This document shows positions 5,944 to 8,249 of a DNA stretch of 8,249 bases, piece after piece. A model generated the notes under the pieces. The model ran no database searches and was not told the origin of the DNA. It saw only the letters and a program-made list of their open reading frames with translations. The number at the start of each line of letters is the position of its first letter. The first letter of the stretch is position 1. Source of the stretch: an uncultured Eubacterium sp. (GTDB lineage Bacteria; Bacillota; Clostridia; Peptostreptococcales; Anaerovoracaceae); assembly GCA_905193765.1 (NCBI GenBank), contig CAJJPZ010000094.1, forward strand, positions 1 to 8,249, written 5' to 3'. A program made the translations under genes and the position numbers.

Positions 5944-7284
5944 ATGAAAATAGCATTCCATACACTGGGCTGCAAAGTCAACCAGTATGAGTCCGAGGCC
6001 ATAGCGGAGGATTTCAGATCCAGAGGCTGTGAAGTCGTGGACGAGCGTGATTTTGCAGATGTATATATAATAAACACATGCACGGTGACGGCTGTCGCGG
6101 ACAAGAAATCGCGTCAGTACATAAGACGTATGAAAAAGGTGAATCCCGACAGCATTGTGGTCGTCACAGGATGCTATGCACAGATAAGCCCTGAGGAGGT
6201 ATCTGCAGTGGAAGGCGTGGATATAGTCGCCGGCACCAATGAGAAAAGTCACATCGCGGATCACGTCAGCGAGTATCTGAAAACAGGCATGAAACAGGTG
6301 CATATAAGAGGTTATGAAGAACTGGATGTATATGATGAGACCGGCATGGTCACGAGCACCGAGAACAGGACAAGAGCGTACATCAAGATACAGGAGGGGT
6401 GCAACAGGTTCTGCTCATACTGTGTTATCCCCTATGCCAGGGGGAGAGTGCGCAGCAGGGCACTTGAGGATATAGTAAAAGAAGCACAGGCTCTGATCGC
6501 AGGTGGATTCAGGGAGATAGTCCTGACAGGCATAAACACGGCACTTTACGGTATGGAAGACAAGTGCGCAGATGAGGCTGAAGATGGTATTTACGGTATT
6601 GAAAAGGTGATCGCGGCACTTGATTCTCTGGAGGGTGATTTTCGTATAAGACTGAGTTCGCTGGAACCAGCAGTAGTCAATGCAGATTATGTAAAAGGTC
6701 TGATGAAATATGACAGGCTCTGTCACCATCTGCACCTTTCTGCACAGAGCGGCAGCAACAGTGTTCTTGAAGACATGAACCGTCCGTATGACAGGAAACA
6801 GTATATTGACATCGTGAAATCACTCCGCAGCTTCGATCCTTGCTACGGCATCTCCACAGATATAATCGTGGGGTTTCCGGGGGAAAAAGAAGCGGACTTC
6901 AATGACAGCTGCAGTCTGGTGGAAGAATGCGGGTTCTGCAGGACTCACATTTTCAAATACTCCAAAAGACCTTTCACCAAAGCCGCCGGTATGAAGGGAC
7001 ATGTAGCGCCTGAGGTGAAAAACAGGAGGAGCGAGACTCTGCATCGCGTCGGCGAAAAAGTTTCAGAAGAGTTTTTTGAAAAAAATATCGGAAGGACAGA
7101 GAGTGTCCTTGCTGAGGAAACGGATCAGACGGGCCATATGATAACAGGTTATACGGGCAATTATACAAAAGTCTATATAAAACTGGATGATGCAGCTGAA
7201 GCGGACGGGCTGCTGAACACTTTTGTAAAAGTCAGGCTCACAGGGATCTGCAGGGATGGTATGACAGGAGAGATAGTCTTGTAA
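5944..7284 (+). CDS. mtaB: tRNA (N6-L-threonylcarbamoyladenosine(37)-C2)-methylthiotransferase (MtaB)
   Basis: MtaB is a radical-SAM enzyme that converts t6A37 to ms2t6A37 in tRNAs reading ANN codons. The 446-residue protein shows the three-part family architecture. The N-terminal UPF0004 domain has HTLGCKVNQYESEA (6-19) and iron-sulfur cysteines Cys10, Cys46 and Cys77. The radical-SAM core has GCNRFCSYCVIPYARG (152-167), whose Cys153-x3-Cys157-x2-Cys160 binds the SAM-contacting 4Fe-4S cluster, plus SAQSGS (267-272) and DIIVGFPGE (306-314). The C-terminal part, about 380-446, is a TRAM-like RNA-binding domain. The KVNQYES signature separates MtaB from MiaB and RimO. ATG 5944 is preceded by AGGAGG (5933-5938); an upstream in-frame ATG at 5890 lies in the promoter. 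The HIT gene follows on the same strand after 61 nt. Confidence 0.95.
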   Translation: MKIAFHTLGCKVNQYESEAIAEDFRSRGCEVVDERDFADVYIINTCTVTAVADKKSRQYIRRMKKVNPDSIVVVTGCYAQISPEEVSAVEGVDIVAGTNEKSHIADHVSEYLKTGMKQVHIRGYEELDVYDETGMVTSTENRTRAYIKIQEGCNRFCSYCVIPYARGRVRSRALEDIVKEAQALIAGGFREIVLTGINTALYGMEDKCADEAEDGIYGIEKVIAALDSLEGDFRIRLSSLEPAVVNADYVKGLMKYDRLCHHLHLSAQSGSNSVLEDMNRPYDRKQYIDIVKSLRSFDPCYGISTDIIVGFPGEKEADFNDSCSLVEECGFCRTHIFKYSKRPFTKAAGMKGHVAPEVKNRRSETLHRVGEKVSEEFFEKNIGRTESVLAEETDQTGHMITGYTGNYTKVYIKLDDAAEADGLLNTFVKVRLTGICRDGMTGEIVL

Positions 7285-7297
7285 AAGGCATGTCTTT

Positions 7298-7305
7298 GTG
7301 ATAAT
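7298..7305 (+). promoter_or_regulatory. Weak candidate promoter before the HIT gene
   Basis: The sequence around 7297-7305 reads TGTGATAAT, a TGn-extended -10 with five of six consensus bases. TTGTAA at 7279-7284, overlapping the mtaB stop codon, is only 15 nt upstream. There is no terminator between mtaB and the HIT gene, so read-through from mtaB is at least as likely. Confidence 0.28.
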
Positions 7306-7345
7306 ATCAGAGTAATACATAAGGTACAGAAAGGATGTGAAAGTT

Positions 7346-7687
7346 ATGAGTGACTGCATATTCTGCAAGATCGCACAGAGTGAGATACCTTCGGAAAAGG
7401 TATACGAGGATGACAAAATCCTCTGCTTCAAAGATCTCGATCCGCAGGCGCCTGTCCATGTACTGATAATCCCGAAGAAACATATTTCTTCACTGGATGA
7501 TGTCAGGGAGGAAGACAGCGAGCTGCTGGGATATATAATGCTGAAAGTCAGAGAAATAGCTGCGGATCTCGGTCTTGAGAACGGCTACCGCCTGGTTAAC
7601 AATTGCGGCGAGGACGGACTTCAGACTGTACAGCATCTGCATTTCCACCTTCTCGGCAGGAGAAAACTCACATGGCCTCCGGGCTAA
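7346..7687 (+). CDS. hinT: HIT (histidine triad) family protein, HinT-like
   Basis: HIT proteins of the HinT branch are small cytoplasmic, usually dimeric hydrolases that cleave AMP-lysine and other nucleoside phosphoramidates and, in vitro, aminoacyl-adenylates. The 113 residues contain the triad HLHFHLL (His97, His99, His101), with His99 the expected nucleophile, and the family C-terminus LGRRKLTWPPG. The N-terminal CIFC (Cys4, Cys7) matches the zinc-binding variant common in bacteria, with His46 a likely further ligand. ATG 7346 is chosen because AAAGGA (7330-7335) lies 10 nt upstream; an in-frame GTG at 7337 would sit directly on it. Length is typical. It lies between mtaB and rpsU, a recurring clostridial neighbourhood, but its link to translation is not established. 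Confidence 0.94.
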   Translation: MSDCIFCKIAQSEIPSEKVYEDDKILCFKDLDPQAPVHVLIIPKKHISSLDDVREEDSELLGYIMLKVREIAADLGLENGYRLVNNCGEDGLQTVQHLHFHLLGRRKLTWPPG

Positions 7688-7719
7688 ACATATTACAGAG
7701 CGGAAGTCGCAAAAAAGCC

Positions 7720-7748
7720 TTGCATAAAATGCCATAAAATAGTATAAT
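7720..7748 (+). promoter_or_regulatory. Strong sigma-A type promoter of rpsU-yqeY
   Basis: TTGCAT (7720-7725) and perfect TATAAT (7743-7748) are spaced by the optimal 17 nt, giving the best promoter in the window. A short direct repeat, ATAAAAT (7724-7730 and 7734-7740), fills the spacer. The predicted start near 7755 leaves a leader of about 64 nt before rpsU. I see no strong conserved hairpin in that leader. No terminator separates it from the HIT gene upstream. Confidence 0.8.
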
Positions 7749-7818
7749 AGCAACGTTATAAGCAAGCCGTTCTGATGGTTTAAAATGATTTAGATAAAGT
7801 CAGGAGGTGAAACAGGAA

Positions 7819-7998
7819 ATGGCACAGGTTATAGTAAGAGAAAATGAAAGCTTGGAAAGCGCATTAAAGAGATTCAAGAGATCTTGTGCAAGAGATGGTG
7901 TGATGTCAGAACTCAGAAAGAGAGAACATTACGAGAAGCCAAGCGTAAAGAGAAAGAAAAAGTCTGAAGCTGCAAGAAAAAAGGCTAAGAAGTACTAA
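7819..7998 (+). CDS. rpsU: 30S ribosomal protein S21
   Basis: S21 is a small basic protein on the platform of the 30S subunit near the 3' end of 16S rRNA, where it assists initiation. The 59-residue product starts with the family pattern MAQVIVRENESLESALKRFKR, lengths being usual for Firmicutes (about 57-60), and ends in a lysine/arginine-rich tail (from residue 43). ATG 7819 follows a perfect anti-SD match AGGAGGTGA (7802-7810) by 8 nt. A GTG at 7807 in the same frame is part of that site and was not chosen. A strong promoter precedes it, as suits a highly expressed ribosomal gene. The following yqeY gene is a conserved partner in Firmicutes and begins 35 nt after the stop. Confidence 0.96.
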   Translation: MAQVIVRENESLESALKRFKRSCARDGVMSELRKREHYEKPSVKRKKKSEAARKKAKKY

Positions 7999-8033
7999 TG
8001 CAGTCTGAGGACGACAGATCCGAGGTGTTGTAA
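7998..8033 (+). other. Eleven-codon mini-ORF bridging rpsU and yqeY
   Basis: The rpsU stop overlaps an ATG (TAATG, 7996-8000). That ATG opens eleven codons, MQSEDDRSEVL, ending at TAA 8031-8033, which directly abuts the GTG start of yqeY in the same frame. It has no ribosome binding site beyond termination-reinitiation. It may pass ribosomes from rpsU to yqeY or may be chance; no function is claimed for the peptide. Confidence 0.22.
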
Positions 8034-8249
8034 GTGACCTTAAAAGAAAGACTTAATGCTGACTTTAAGGAAGCAATGAAAAACAAACAGGTGGTCAGGA
8101 AAGAGACCATAAGTTTTGTAAGAGCTGCTATAAAGCAGTTTGAAGTAGATAACAGGGAAGAAATCGATGATGCAGGGATTGCGTCCATTCTGGCCAAGCA
8201 GGTCAAAATGAGAAAAGATGCCCTCGCTGATTTTGAATCTGCCGGAAGG
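8034..8249 (+). CDS. yqeY: GatB/YqeY domain protein, N-terminal part
   Basis: YqeY proteins are about 145-150 residues, soluble, and related to the C-terminal tRNA-binding tail domain of GatB, the amidotransferase subunit. Their own role is not firmly known. Seventy-two residues are present before the window ends, with no stop. The start MTLKERLNADFKEAMKNK and the stretch ILAKQVKMRKDALADFESAGR (52-72) match the usual YqeY pattern of LxxRLxxDxxxAMK and QxKxRxDSxxxFxxAxR. The start is a GTG at 8034, supported by GAGGTG (8022-8027) 6 nt upstream and by the position of the conserved N-terminus; no in-frame ATG upstream is usable because TAA lies directly before it. It is co-oriented with rpsU and probably co-transcribed. 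Confidence 0.92.
   Translation, partial: MTLKERLNADFKEAMKNKQVVRKETISFVRAAIKQFEVDNREEIDDAGIASILAKQVKMRKDALADFESAGR

Noticed and set aside
7688..7720. Terminator between the HIT gene and rpsU
   Set aside because: The GCG-GAAGT-CGC stem has only three pairs and is followed by A residues, not T residues.
7755..7818. Autoregulatory ribosomal-protein leader before rpsU
   Set aside because: Only a 4-bp AACG/CGTT pairing was found; no recognisable leader structure.
1..8249. CRISPR array, insertion sequence, prophage part, tRNA or rRNA gene
   Set aside because: No regularly spaced repeats, transposase or integrase motifs, terminal repeats or RNA gene signatures were seen; nearly all sequence is explained by the listed genes.

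Overview
The window looks like chromosomal DNA of a strictly anaerobic, Gram-positive Clostridia-type bacterium. Evidence: strong AGGAGG ribosome binding sites, consensus TATAAT -10 boxes, frequent ATA/AGG/AGA codons at moderate GC, a rubrerythrin, an S21-YqeY pair, and a clostridial type of M23 cell-wall peptidase. A member of the Anaerovoracaceae / Eubacteriales family XIII group is possible, but that is a guess.

Layout, left to right. (1) The 3' end of murA (peptidoglycan precursor synthesis), closed by a hairpin terminator. (2) A monocistronic rubrerythrin gene with its own -10 box and a strong terminator. Its Shine-Dalgarno (SD) site lies inside an 11-bp inverted repeat. (3) A tight plus-strand operon of prmA (ribosomal protein L11 methyltransferase), rsmE (16S rRNA m3U1498 methyltransferase) and a D-2-hydroxyacid dehydrogenase, with gaps of 4 and 0 nt. 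(4) A convergent minus-strand gene for a membrane-anchored two-domain cell-wall enzyme: an M23 endopeptidase fused to a NodB-type polysaccharide deacetylase. (5) A divergent intergenic region with nested inverted repeats, then mtaB (tRNA ms2t6A methylthiotransferase) and a HIT-family nucleotide hydrolase. (6) A near-consensus promoter driving rpsU (ribosomal protein S21) and yqeY, which runs off the right edge.

How the genes fit together: prmA, rsmE, mtaB, hit, rpsU and yqeY form a translation and RNA-modification neighbourhood that recurs in Firmicutes. Here it is interrupted between rsmE and mtaB by two genes of other character, the dehydrogenase and the M23-deacetylase fusion. The flanking murA and the fusion gene both concern peptidoglycan, but nothing in the sequence links them by regulation.

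I see no mobile element, CRISPR array, tRNA/rRNA gene or prophage part, and no clearly novel multi-gene system. The most interesting items are the M23-deacetylase fusion, the SD-masking hairpin before rubrerythrin, the shortened dehydrogenase Rossmann fold, and the nested repeats at the fusion/mtaB divergent promoter region.
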